DNA of 64,000 nucleotides from Desulfobacula sp. (lineage in GTDB: Bacteria; Desulfobacterota; Desulfobacteria; Desulfobacterales; Desulfobacteraceae), in contig NZ_JAQYWD010000026.1 of assembly GCF_030145145.1 (NCBI RefSeq), positions 1-64,000 of the forward strand, in the 5' to 3' direction. The notes below the pieces were generated by a model that saw only the letters and a program-made list of their open reading frames with translations, was not told the origin of the DNA and made no database searches. Position 1 is the first letter of the stretch, and every line of letters begins with the position of its first letter. Both the position numbers and the translations under genes were made by a program. Positions 30,543-38,902 of this stretch are shown piece by piece.

Positions 30543-30893
30543 TTATGCAAACCGTTTTTCTTTGATCCTGGCAGCTTTCCCTCTAAGGTTTCTAAGGTAG
30601 TAAAGCTTGGATCGTCTGACGCGCCCCCTTGTAACGACTTCTATCTTGTCAAGGATAGGGGAATACAGCGGAAAAATTCTTTCAACACCAATACCACCGG
30701 ATATTTTTCTTACGGTAAAACGAGCGCTGGCATACCCTTTGGTTTTTTTAATCACCACCCCCTGGAATATCTGGATACGTTCCTTCTCACCTTCTCTGAT
30801 TTTTACATGTACTTTTACAGTATCTCCTGAATCAAATTCAGGGATATCAAGTCGCAATTGTTCTTTTTCTATTTTTTCGATTACATTACTCAT
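30543..30893 (-). CDS. rplS: 50S ribosomal protein L19
   Basis: 116 residues. [28 protein letters not shown] and [24 protein letters not shown] are the L19 signatures. Start [13 protein letters not shown] at 30893 has an AGGAG site; an upstream extension overlaps the methyltransferase gene and is rejected. Canonical trmD-rplS-rnhB order with an inserted methyltransferase. Confidence 0.96.
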   Translation of the reverse strand: MSNVIEKIEKEQLRLDIPEFDSGDTVKVHVKIREGEKERIQIFQGVVIKKTKGYASARFTVRKISGGIGVERIFPLYSPILDKIEVVTRGRVRRSKLYYLRNLRGKAARIKEKRFA

Positions 30894-30939
30894 TTTGTTT
30901 CTCCTAAGATCCTTCCCTTTTGGTAAACGGATACGTATC

Positions 30940-31503
30940 TTATCTGCCATTAATGATTCTGTCCAAATATATTGATACGGCAGACCTGACAGAAAGGTGA
31001 TTGTAATCTGAGCCCCCATCAATCGGGTCTAAAATAAAATCACACGTGTCAATCAATTCGTCTGCCAGTCCCCATGCCGTTCCAAAAACAAGCACATGGG
31101 ATGCTTTATTCTCAAGTTTTAGCTGTAACGCCTTTGTTGTTATTGAACCGGCGGTTTTTTTTGCACTGGTGGCAATGGTGACCACTGGTTCCTTTCTTTC
31201 TGTTTCTATCGATGTGACCGCATCTTCAAGGGTTGCGGTCACACGAATAAGTTCAAGAGCTGCTTTCCTGAACGGATTGAGCTTGCCGCCCACTCCGTTT
31301 GTCCAGTGTTCAATCACCTCTTTGGCCAGCGTTGCCTGGTCGTCATAAGGGGTTACGACGTAAAATCCTTTTACCCCAAAGGTGATGGATGCCCTTGCAA
31401 TATCATGCAAATCAATGGTTGTCAGGGATGATCCTATGGATTGATCCAGTTTGTTCATCACCGGAAAATGGATCAATGCCACGTAAAGGTTACTCGCTAA
31501 CAA
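30940..31503 (-). CDS. SPOUT-like RNA methyltransferase (Methyltrn_RNA_4 type)
   Basis: 187 residues. The start [19 protein letters not shown] and the C-terminal [29 protein letters not shown]...[14 protein letters not shown] resemble a SPOUT-fold RNA methyltransferase family commonly placed between trmD and rplS in deltaproteobacteria. The trefoil-knot SAM site is inferred from the GTAWGL and LSVRSA segments. The target nucleotide is unknown. Overlaps trmD by 14 bases. Confidence 0.8.
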   Translation of the reverse strand: MLASNLYVALIHFPVMNKLDQSIGSSLTTIDLHDIARASITFGVKGFYVVTPYDDQATLAKEVIEHWTNGVGGKLNPFRKAALELIRVTATLEDAVTSIETERKEPVVTIATSAKKTAGSITTKALQLKLENKASHVLVFGTAWGLADELIDTCDFILDPIDGGSDYNHLSVRSAVSIYLDRIINGR

Positions 31504-32242
31504 AGGTTCCCAACTCCCGACGCCATTGCATTAATATGTTTTTTTCTTCCGTTGTCAGTGTGCTTTTCCTGAAAAGATCCGGTCGTTTCAGAAACGTTCT
31601 CTGAAGGGAAGAGGTTCTTCTCCACTGCCTTATTTTTTCATGGTTTCCGGATAATAATACCCCGGGAACCCCTAATCCGTTAAATTCTTCCGGCCTTGTG
31701 TATTGTGCATATTCCAGTCGGTCATCTGTAAATGAATCCGATTTCGAAGAGTCACAACTGCCCAGGACACCTGGGATTAACCTGGCGACGGCATCAATGA
31801 TCACCATGGCGGCCAATTCCCCGCCTGTCATAACATAATCCCCGATGGAAATTTCTTCATCCACCAGCAATGTGGTTATCCGTTCATCAAGTCCTTCATA
31901 ACGGCCACAGACAAAAATAAGTCCGGTTTTTTGAGATGCAAGTTCCTGGGCTTTTTCCTGGCTGAATCGGGTCCCCTGGGGGGTCATCAATATCACCCGT
32001 GATTCAGGGCTTTTTTTTTGGGCGTATTCCACTGCGGCCTGCAGGGGTTCCGGTTTCATGATCATGCCGCTTCCCCCGCCATAGGGCCGGTCATCCACTG
32101 TCTTATGGCGGTCTGTTGAAAAATCCCGGATATTGATACACTGTCCTTTTATGAGATTTTTCTCAATACCCCTTGAGATCATACCATGATCAAAAAAGGG
32201 TCCGATGAGGTCGGGAAACAGGGTGAGTACAGTAAAGTCCAT
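31490..32242 (-). CDS. trmD: tRNA (guanine-37-N1)-methyltransferase
   Basis: 250 residues. MDFTVLTLFPDLIGPFFDHGMISRGIE, DDRPYGGGSGMIMKPEPL and DYVMTGGELAAMVIIDAVARLIPGVLG are the TrmD hallmarks. Methylates G37 to prevent +1 frameshifting. Shares a base with rimM. Confidence 0.97.
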   Translation of the reverse strand: MDFTVLTLFPDLIGPFFDHGMISRGIEKNLIKGQCINIRDFSTDRHKTVDDRPYGGGSGMIMKPEPLQAAVEYAQKKSPESRVILMTPQGTRFSQEKAQELASQKTGLIFVCGRYEGLDERITTLLVDEEISIGDYVMTGGELAAMVIIDAVARLIPGVLGSCDSSKSDSFTDDRLEYAQYTRPEEFNGLGVPGVLLSGNHEKIRQWRRTSSLQRTFLKRPDLFRKSTLTTEEKNILMQWRRELGTFVSE

Positions 32243-32754
32243 TAATAATCCTCGGGTAATGTCGTCCTCACGGTCCCTGCTTCAATGTCCACCGAGTCGA
32301 TAAAGTGCTTGTGCATCGGTACCAGTGTTTCCCGGATTTTGCCGGTTACCACCAACACATCATTTGCACCGGTGGGAATAATATCGGTTATTTTGCCGAT
32401 ATACCCTTTTTGATCATCAAACACATCCAGCCCCAAAAGGTCCTGCCAATACCAGGTGTCTTCTTCCGGTTCCGGCAATTGAGCCCGGTCGATGAGAATT
32501 TTTTTTCCCACCAGATCCTCGGCAAGTTCCCGGTTATCAATCCCTTCAAGCAACAGAAGAATCCCCTTTCGCTGGGGGATTGCCTTGAGAATCGTGTATC
32601 GTTGTCCCGTGTCATCTTCAGCGGTTAACAGCACGCTTCTGCCCGGGCAGAAAGTATCCACTGATTCTGCAAAAGATCGAACCTTAATGTTGCCACCAAG
32701 CCCATGAACGCCGGTTACTTGACCTATGGTTAACAGATCGGCATTATCGTTCAT
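32242..32754 (-). CDS. rimM: Ribosome maturation factor RimM
   Basis: 170 residues: an N-terminal RimM barrel (LLTIGQVTGVHGLGGNIKVRSFAE) and a C-terminal PRC barrel (WYWQDLLGLDVFDDQKGYIGKI, VLVVTGKIRETLVPMHKHFIDSVDI). Aids 30S head maturation. Directly precedes trmD. Confidence 0.96.
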   Translation of the reverse strand: MNDNADLLTIGQVTGVHGLGGNIKVRSFAESVDTFCPGRSVLLTAEDDTGQRYTILKAIPQRKGILLLLEGIDNRELAEDLVGKKILIDRAQLPEPEEDTWYWQDLLGLDVFDDQKGYIGKITDIIPTGANDVLVVTGKIRETLVPMHKHFIDSVDIEAGTVRTTLPEDY

Positions 32755-32763
32755 GTGGTTTCC

Positions 32764-32994
32764 CTACTCAATGATTTCAAGAACCGTTCGTTTTTTAAGT
32801 TTGGTGGATGCTGCGCTTAAAATGGTTCTCATGGCTCTTGCCGATCTGCCCTGCTTCCCAATAACCTTTCCCAGATCTTCCTTTGCCACTTTAAGTTCCA
32901 GAACAGACGTTTGATCTCCAACCACTTCGGATACCTGAACCTGATCAGGATTATCAACCAGTGCTTTTGCAATGTATTCTACCAACTCTTTCAT
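32764..32994 (-). CDS. khpA: KH-domain RNA-binding protein KhpA
   Basis: 76 residues with a single KH domain; the GxxG loop is [16 protein letters not shown]. Family members bind RNA with KhpB and are found between rpsP and rimM. Confidence 0.92.
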   Translation of the reverse strand: MKELVEYIAKALVDNPDQVQVSEVVGDQTSVLELKVAKEDLGKVIGKQGRSARAMRTILSAASTKLKKRTVLEIIE

Positions 32995-33058
32995 AATTAG
33001 ATCTCCTTTTAACGGGGTATTGAGAATACCGGGAGTGCCTGTTAAACAGCATGCATAC

Positions 33059-33307
33059 TTATGCCTGGGGGATTCCCTGCCGTTTTAATAAGCTCTGGAC
33101 AGTGGTTGAGGGTTTGGCACCTTCGTCCAGCCAATATTTTATTCTGTCCTCTTTCAGGGTAATGGCAGCCGGCTCAATCATTGGATTATACGTGCCTAAA
33201 AGTTCCAAAAATCTTCCGTCTCTCGGGCTTTCAATGTCAGCAGCCACTATTCTGTAGAACGGTTTTTTCTTTGTGCCTTGTCTGGTCAATCTGATTCTTA
33301 CGGACAT
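33059..33307 (-). CDS. rpsP: 30S ribosomal protein S16
   Basis: 82 residues beginning [33 protein letters not shown], the S16 signature. Follows ffh by 16 bases and precedes khpA. Confidence 0.97.
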   Translation of the reverse strand: MSVRIRLTRQGTKKKPFYRIVAADIESPRDGRFLELLGTYNPMIEPAAITLKEDRIKYWLDEGAKPSTTVQSLLKRQGIPQA

Positions 33308-33323
33308 ATTCTTTTTTTTCTCC

Positions 33324-34649
33324 TTAGAATGGCAGCATGTTTTTCAATGAACGCATACCGCCTTTATTAAATTTCTTTATCATTTTCATGGACTGGGAAT
33401 AGCTTTTCAGCAGTTTGTTGACATCCTGAACCGTTGTCCCGCTTCCCCTGGCAATTCTTTTTTTTCTTGACCCTTTAATGATGGTGTATAATCGCCTTTC
33501 TTCAGACGTCATTGAGTTGATAATCGCTTCAATCCTGACAAATTCCTTGTCGCTTATATTTAAGCCTTTCAACTGCTTTTTATTTACACCCGGCAACATC
33601 CCTATCAGATCTTTAATGGACCCCATTTTCCGTACAGATTTCATCTGGTTCCGGAAATCTTCCAGGGTAAAGGCATTTTTTCTTAATTTTTTTTCAAGTG
33701 CCTTGGCTTCTTTCTGGTCAACGGCTTCCTGTGCCTTTTCAATAAAGGAAAGCGTGTCTCCCATTCCCAGAATTCTGGAGGCCATCCTGTCCGGATGAAA
33801 TGCTTCCAAAGCGGTTGATTTTTCACCGACCCCAATGAATTTTAACGGCTTACCGGTAACGGCTTTTATGGAAAGTGCTGCACCACCGCGAGCGTCACCA
33901 TCCATTTTTGTTAGCACAACACCGTCCAAATCAAGGGCTTTGTCAAATGATGCCGCAATGTTCACCGCATCTTGACCGGTCATGGCATCCGCCACCAGAA
34001 GGATCTCTGATGGGTTGATGCCTTTTTTAATGTCTTTGAGCTCAGCCATTAAGGTTTCATCAAGATGCAATCGTCCGGCTGTATCCAGAATCAGTGTGTC
34101 ACACCCCTGTTCCCTGGCGGCTAATTGTGCCTCCTGACAAATAGTTAAAGGCTTCATGTCAGTTGAAGACTGAAATACCGGAACATCCAGTTGCTGCCCA
34201 ATTTTTTTTAACTGATCAATGGCTGCAGGCCTGTATACATCCACTGGTACCAGAAATGGCTTTCGGCCTTCTTTTCGAAGATAGTGTGCCAGTTTTCCTG
34301 CCGTAGTGGTTTTACCAGAACCTTGCAGTCCAATGAGCATAATGGACCCCAGAGACCTTCCATCAAAATTCAGGCCTTGATGTTCAGATCCCATCATTCT
34401 GGTAAATTCATCGTTTACAATTTTTATGACCTGCTGACCCGGGGTAAGGCTTTGCATGACATCCTGGCCCAGAGCACGCTCTTTTATATCTGAAATAACG
34501 GATTTTGCAACCTTATAATTGACGTCCGCCTCAAGCAGCGCCATCCGAACCTGCTTGAGAGCATCATCAATGTTCTTTTCATTCAGGGTGCCGTGACCTT
34601 TTAACTTTTTAAAGACCGAATCAAGCCTGTCACTCAAATTTTCAAACAT
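33324..34649 (-). CDS. ffh: Signal recognition particle GTPase Ffh
   Basis: 441 residues: N domain, G domain ([20 protein letters not shown]-loop; [20 protein letters not shown]) and a methionine-rich M domain with the SRP RNA-binding [17 protein letters not shown] segment. Targets nascent membrane proteins to FtsY. First gene of the operon leading to rsmI. Confidence 0.97.
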   Translation of the reverse strand: MFENLSDRLDSVFKKLKGHGTLNEKNIDDALKQVRMALLEADVNYKVAKSVISDIKERALGQDVMQSLTPGQQVIKIVNDEFTRMMGSEHQGLNFDGRSLGSIMLIGLQGSGKTTTAGKLAHYLRKEGRKPFLVPVDVYRPAAIDQLKKIGQQLDVPVFQSSTDMKPLTICQEAQLAAREQGCDTLILDTAGRLHLDETLMAELKDIKKGINPSEILLVADAMTGQDAVNIAASFDKALDLDGVVLTKMDGDARGGAALSIKAVTGKPLKFIGVGEKSTALEAFHPDRMASRILGMGDTLSFIEKAQEAVDQKEAKALEKKLRKNAFTLEDFRNQMKSVRKMGSIKDLIGMLPGVNKKQLKGLNISDKEFVRIEAIINSMTSEERRLYTIIKGSRKKRIARGSGTTVQDVNKLLKSYSQSMKMIKKFNKGGMRSLKNMLPF

Positions 34650-34686
34650 AAAAAGATCAACCTCGAAATATCAAATCAAATCATTG

Positions 34687-34715
34687 AAATTAGTATAGAT
34701 TCCGTGGTATGTCAA
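34687..34715 (-). promoter_or_regulatory. Predicted sigma-70 promoter for the ffh operon
   Basis: On the minus strand TTGACA (34715-34710), a 17-base spacer, and TAATTT (34692-34687), about 40 bases before ffh. The -35 is perfect; the -10 is weak. Confidence 0.45.
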
Positions 34716-34757
34716 GAAAATAATAAATTTTAGCCGATTAAAATATTTGGGAAAACC

Positions 34758-35798
34758 ATGGAAAACATATTGGATTTTACAAGGGATGATCTCGCTGTAT
34801 GGCTTGAGAGCAGAGACATTCGCCCGTTCAGGGCCGGACAGATATTCAAGTGGCTCTATATCCGACAGGTCGATGCATTCGAACAGATGACGGATCTTTC
34901 TAAAGCGCTGCGCAAGACACTTGCGGATTGCTTTTTCGTTAACCGCCTCATCCTTGATGAACGCCAGGTTTCTGTTGATGGAACGGAAAAGTTTCTGCTC
35001 CGACTGGCAGACGGGCAGCATATCGAATCGGTCCTGATTCCTGAAAAGGATCATTTCACGCTCTGTGTGTCTTCCCAGGTTGGATGTGCCCAGGCGTGTC
35101 AGTTTTGTCTGACTGCCAAGGGCGGGTTTGTCAGGAATCTTAGTGTCGCTGAGATTATTTCCCAGGTGAGGGATGCACGATATTACCTGCTTGAAAAGGA
35201 TGTCGACCCCTTGAAACTTTCCAATATCGTATTTATGGGAATGGGGGAGCCCCTTGCCAATTATAAAAACCTGATCAAGGCGTTATTCATCATAACCGAC
35301 AGTGATTATGGTCTCAAATTTTCATCCCGGCGGGTAACGGTCTCAACCTCCGGCCTGGTCCCGAAAATGACACAGCTGGGCCTTGATACCGATGTGAACC
35401 TGGCGGTTTCTTTAAATGCAACCACCGATGAGATGCGGTCCGAATTAATGCCCATTAATAAAACGTATCCATTACCTGTGTTGCTGGCCGCCTGTCAGAC
35501 GTTTGCCATGAAGCCCAGAAATAAGATCACCTTTGAATATATTTTAATGAAAGGTGTGAATGATACACGAACAGATGCCCTGAGACTGGTGAAGCTTTTG
35601 TTGCCCATAAAAGCAAAGGTGAACCTGATCCCCTTCAACGAACATGGCAGAAGTGATTTTAAACGGCCATCCAAGAACGCCGTCAGCGATTTTTTGCAGA
35701 TTTTACTTGACCGAAATTTAACAGCGATCACAAGAAAGAGCAAAGGAGATGACATCTTGGCGGCCTGTGGACAATTGAAAGCAAAATTGCTGCCTTAG
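34758..35798 (+). CDS. rlmN: 23S rRNA (adenine-2503-C2)-methyltransferase
   Basis: 346 residues. A radical SAM enzyme with the CxxxCxxC cluster motif (CAQACQFC), GEPLANYKNLIKAL, and the C-terminal reactive Cys near CGQLKAKL. Methylates A2503 of 23S rRNA and A37 of some tRNAs. Divergent from ffh. Confidence 0.95.
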   Translation: MENILDFTRDDLAVWLESRDIRPFRAGQIFKWLYIRQVDAFEQMTDLSKALRKTLADCFFVNRLILDERQVSVDGTEKFLLRLADGQHIESVLIPEKDHFTLCVSSQVGCAQACQFCLTAKGGFVRNLSVAEIISQVRDARYYLLEKDVDPLKLSNIVFMGMGEPLANYKNLIKALFIITDSDYGLKFSSRRVTVSTSGLVPKMTQLGLDTDVNLAVSLNATTDEMRSELMPINKTYPLPVLLAACQTFAMKPRNKITFEYILMKGVNDTRTDALRLVKLLLPIKAKVNLIPFNEHGRSDFKRPSKNAVSDFLQILLDRNLTAITRKSKGDDILAACGQLKAKLLP

Positions 35799-35920
35799 TT
35801 TCGGATGGAGTTATAAAGTCAAATTTGAGTATTGAATCTTTTGGGATATGATTTATACTTAAGGGGATCGCAAGATGCGTTCACCTATTGTTCGTAACCC
35901 TTAACTGATTGGAAGAAAAA

Positions 35921-36406
35921 ATGTCAACTATCAGCCTTGAAAATAAAAAAATCCTAATTGTTGATGATGAACCGGATGTCCTTGATTCCCTGGAAGAACT
36001 ACTCGATATGAGTACCACCGTCAGGGCAACAAGTTTTGAGGAAGCAAATCACCTTCTTGAGACCGAGGATTTTGATATTGCAATTCTTGATATCATGGGT
36101 GTTGACGGCTACCAGTTGCTGGAAACCGCAAATAAGAAAAATGTGGTAGCGGTTATGCTCACCGCCCACGCCCTGAGCCCGGATAATATCAAAAAATCCT
36201 ATCGTGGTGGTGCCTGTTCGTATATACCCAAAGAAGAAATGATCAATATTGAAACCTTTCTTGTTGATGTGCTGACAGCTAAAGAGAAAGGGGAAAATCC
36301 ATGGACGAGCTGGTACAAAAGGCTTGGATCATTTTGTGAAAAAAAATTCGGGCCGGACTGGGACAAGGACGAGAAAGAGTTCTGGGAAAAGATGATTTAT
36401 TATTAA
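35921..36406 (+). CDS. Single-domain response regulator
   Basis: 161 residues. A receiver domain covers the first ~120 residues: acidic pocket VDDEPDV, phospho-acceptor Asp in AILDIMGVDGY, a Thr in VMLTAHAL and a Lys in YIPKEE. The C-terminal ~35 residues (WTSWYKRLGSFCEKKFGPDWDKDEKEFWEKM) are a charged, aromatic tail without a DNA-binding domain. The partner kinase is not in the window. Start is ATG 35921; an upstream TTG is rejected. Confidence 0.88.
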   Translation: MSTISLENKKILIVDDEPDVLDSLEELLDMSTTVRATSFEEANHLLETEDFDIAILDIMGVDGYQLLETANKKNVVAVMLTAHALSPDNIKKSYRGGACSYIPKEEMINIETFLVDVLTAKEKGENPWTSWYKRLGSFCEKKFGPDWDKDEKEFWEKMIYY

Positions 36407-36437
36407 ATCCCCCATCAAGGTATTCAAATAACGCCTG

Positions 36438-36470
36438 GCCATCTCTTTTAAGGGTGTCTTAAGGGATGGC
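36438..36470. terminator. Hairpin between convergent genes
   Basis: GCCATC (36438-36443) pairs with GATGGC (36465-36470), and the inner bases TTAAG/CTTAA extend the stem. There is no clear T run, so it is only a possible two-way terminator between the response regulator and the PP-loop gene. Confidence 0.3.
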
Positions 36471-37471
36471 TAAATTATCAGATGTTTAAATTCCAGGGGT
36501 TCCACGGCTGAGACACGGATCACGGTTTGTGTTCCGTTTTCCAGGACCCTTATATCGGCAGGGTCTCCTGGTTTTGACTTGGTATAGCTTGCACAGATGA
36601 TCCCGGCTGTCCGGATGTTTTCTGAGGTATTGCTGCCTGTCAGGATTACATCAGGGCCCGGCAGTTTGACATGTTTCAATAAAACATCCTTGGTTTGGTC
36701 AAAGGAATTGAGCAGATGAGTGTTGTCTTGTTCAGACCGTCCTGCAATGACCTTTGTTCTTGAGTCAAGTCTGAAGTGTCTGCCATATTTTAAAAAGTAC
36801 AACTCTCTTTTATCAAAAAGTTTTTGAACATTCATCAGGTCCTTTAGTCTGCCAGAAAAGGCTTTGTCCGTTAAAAGACAGCCACCGGCGGGAGACGGGT
36901 AGTCTTTAATGCCAAACTCCCGGGCCATCTGCAGTTGAATTTTTCTTGATCTGCCGGAGATATCCAAAAGCTGGTCCCGGTCAACCAGACCTTTTTGTTC
37001 AACAAGGGTTTCGGGTAACAATTTTGCACACAACGGTCTCAATATCTGACCATCAAAACCAGAATTTTTTTCCACATACCGCAATGAATTTTTATTTTGG
37101 GATTTGGGCCTTTGCCCTATCACTTCTCCGCTGAACAGAAAATGAAACCCTTGTTTTTTTAGAACGTCACCTGCCTTGGAAAACATCAATGCGTGACAGT
37201 CCATACAGGGGTTCATGTTTTTTCCAAACCCGGCCTTAGGGGCTTTCATCATTTCCATATAGTCATCTGTGATATCAAGTGTTATCAGCGGAATGCCGGT
37301 GTGACAGGATGCTTTTCTGGCGGACTCGGATGAAAAGAAAGGGGTTTCAAAGCAAATCCAGGTGACATCAATTCCCTGGCGTTGAAGCACCAGGGCGGAA
37401 AGGATGCTGTCCAGCCCCCCGGAACACAGGCCAAGGCCCTTAATCGGTATTGAAGTTTGATCAATTTTCAT
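36470..37471 (-). CDS. PP-loop tRNA thiolase-like protein (MnmA/ThiI-related)
   Basis: 333 residues. The adenylating PP-loop is GLCSGGLDSILSALVL near residue 15. CMDCHALMFSKAG and PAGGCLLTD supply cysteines (CMDC; GGC) in the positions used by thiouridylases. The C-terminal third (KYGRHFRLDSRTKVIAGR..., HVKLPGPDVILTGS) resembles the NFACT-R/DUF814 RNA-binding domain, so the chain looks like a fusion of a tRNA-thiolation enzyme and an RNA-binding module. Start MKIDQTSIPIKG at 37471, 13 bases from divergent nth. Not clearly MnmA itself. Confidence 0.7.
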   Translation of the reverse strand: MKIDQTSIPIKGLGLCSGGLDSILSALVLQRQGIDVTWICFETPFFSSESARKASCHTGIPLITLDITDDYMEMMKAPKAGFGKNMNPCMDCHALMFSKAGDVLKKQGFHFLFSGEVIGQRPKSQNKNSLRYVEKNSGFDGQILRPLCAKLLPETLVEQKGLVDRDQLLDISGRSRKIQLQMAREFGIKDYPSPAGGCLLTDKAFSGRLKDLMNVQKLFDKRELYFLKYGRHFRLDSRTKVIAGRSEQDNTHLLNSFDQTKDVLLKHVKLPGPDVILTGSNTSENIRTAGIICASYTKSKPGDPADIRVLENGTQTVIRVSAVEPLEFKHLII

Positions 37472-37484
37472 ATATATCCACGCT

Positions 37485-38120
37485 ATGGGTTTAACGGCAT
37501 CAAAAATAACCGCATTGCTTAAAATATTAAGGAAACGGTATCCTGTTGTCAAGACCCAGCTTGATCATGACACGCCTTTTCAATTGCTCATTGCCACGAT
37601 ACTGTCTGCCCAGTGCACAGATAAACAAGTCAATAAGGTCTCAAAAAAGCTGTTTGAAAAATACCCTGACCCAAAGGGGCTGGGTCATGCGGCATTGGGG
37701 GACATCAAACGAATCATCTATTCCACCGGCTTTTATAATAATAAAGCTAAAAATATTAAAGCCTGTGCCCTTGATATCTTTAACCGGTATGACAGTGTCG
37801 TTCCGGAAGATATCAGCAAGCTTGTCACATTGCCGGGCGTGGGGAGGAAAACTGCCAACGTGGTGCTGTCAGCAGCTTTTGGTCATCAGGCCATCGTTGT
37901 GGATACCCATGTGCTAAGAATTTCAAAGCGATTGGGTCTGACAGATAAAACAGATCCCACAAAAATTGAGTATGAATTAATGGAGATCATACCCGAAAAT
38001 TCCTGGAGTGATCTGTCCTTGCAATTGATCTACTTTGGCAGGGAAATCTGTGATGCAAAAAAACCGCTTTGTGAAGCGTGTCCTTTGTTTAAGATCTGCC
38101 TGGCAAAAGGGAAAAAATAA
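37485..38120 (+). CDS. nth: Endonuclease III
   Basis: 211 residues. The helix-hairpin-helix LPGVGRKTANVVLSAAF, the catalytic Lys in ILSAQCTDKQVN and Asp in VVDTHVLRIS, and the 4Fe-4S motif C-x6-C-x2-C-x5-C (CDAKKPLCEACPLFKIC) identify Nth. Removes oxidised pyrimidines in base-excision repair. No clear ribosome site is visible at the ATG. Confidence 0.95.
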   Translation: MGLTASKITALLKILRKRYPVVKTQLDHDTPFQLLIATILSAQCTDKQVNKVSKKLFEKYPDPKGLGHAALGDIKRIIYSTGFYNNKAKNIKACALDIFNRYDSVVPEDISKLVTLPGVGRKTANVVLSAAFGHQAIVVDTHVLRISKRLGLTDKTDPTKIEYELMEIIPENSWSDLSLQLIYFGREICDAKKPLCEACPLFKICLAKGKK

Positions 38121-38132
38121 GATCTTCATCTG

Positions 38133-38726
38133 TTACTCATCTTTTTTGAACTCCCAGAATTCACGGCTTTCCTTGAGGATATCATTGATATCATCATCGA
38201 CTAGATCGTCCGGGATAAAATCATCTGTTCCTGTTTCAGGGTCCAATTCAGACGCATCTGCCGGTTGATCAAGCATATCAATTTCAATCGCTTCAATTTC
38301 TTCAGGGCCTGTTTGTGAGGTTTCCTTCTGTTCAATTTTTATGGAGGGTCCATCCACTGTATCATCAAGGGCATAATCCAGGAGATCCTTATCAAGGTCT
38401 TCTTCCGGGGGGGTATTGTCCGGTATATCAACCAGGTCAAGGTTTTCTGATATGCGGGTTTCAGGATCACGGGTCTCATTTGACTCTGGAATATAATTGC
38501 CTTGCCTGTCAAACATGAGGCTGCCGCTCAACTGAATATCAAAATCCAGTCTAAAGGCAATTTCATTCTGATGAACAACGATTTCACCTCCTTTGGATGA
38601 AAGGGCTGCCGCGGCCATCCTTTTTTTTAAAATTTCCTTGACCACTTCCAAGTCAAGGTCATTTCTTACAGCCTTGATCAGATCCTTTTCACTGTTTTTG
38701 ATAACATCCGGGTCAGTAATTTTCAT
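38133..38726 (-). CDS. Acidic protein of unknown function
   Basis: 197 residues, not recognised. The first ~85 residues are mixed (EVVKEILKKRMAAAALSSKGGEIVVHQNEIAFRLDFDIQLSGSLMFDRQGNYI) and could form a small folded domain. The rest is Asp/Glu-rich (DIPDNTPPEEDLDKDLLDYAL, DLVDDDINDILKESREFWEF) and probably disordered. No signal peptide or membrane segment. It has an AAAAGGAG ribosome site. Convergent with nth. Confidence 0.7.
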   Translation of the reverse strand: MKITDPDVIKNSEKDLIKAVRNDLDLEVVKEILKKRMAAAALSSKGGEIVVHQNEIAFRLDFDIQLSGSLMFDRQGNYIPESNETRDPETRISENLDLVDIPDNTPPEEDLDKDLLDYALDDTVDGPSIKIEQKETSQTGPEEIEAIEIDMLDQPADASELDPETGTDDFIPDDLVDDDINDILKESREFWEFKKDE

Positions 38727-38902
38727 CGAAGACTCCTTTTAAAATGATAGATATGCTTCGCCGTGCATCACGGGGGTTGATACCTTTATCATGCCCCGAC
38801 CGTTTGTATTATAAAATAATTTATCACCATTACAATGAAAAAACAAACAGCCGTCTTAAAACAGGTCCATAGCATCACCCGCAATGACGATGGGCATACC
38901 CT

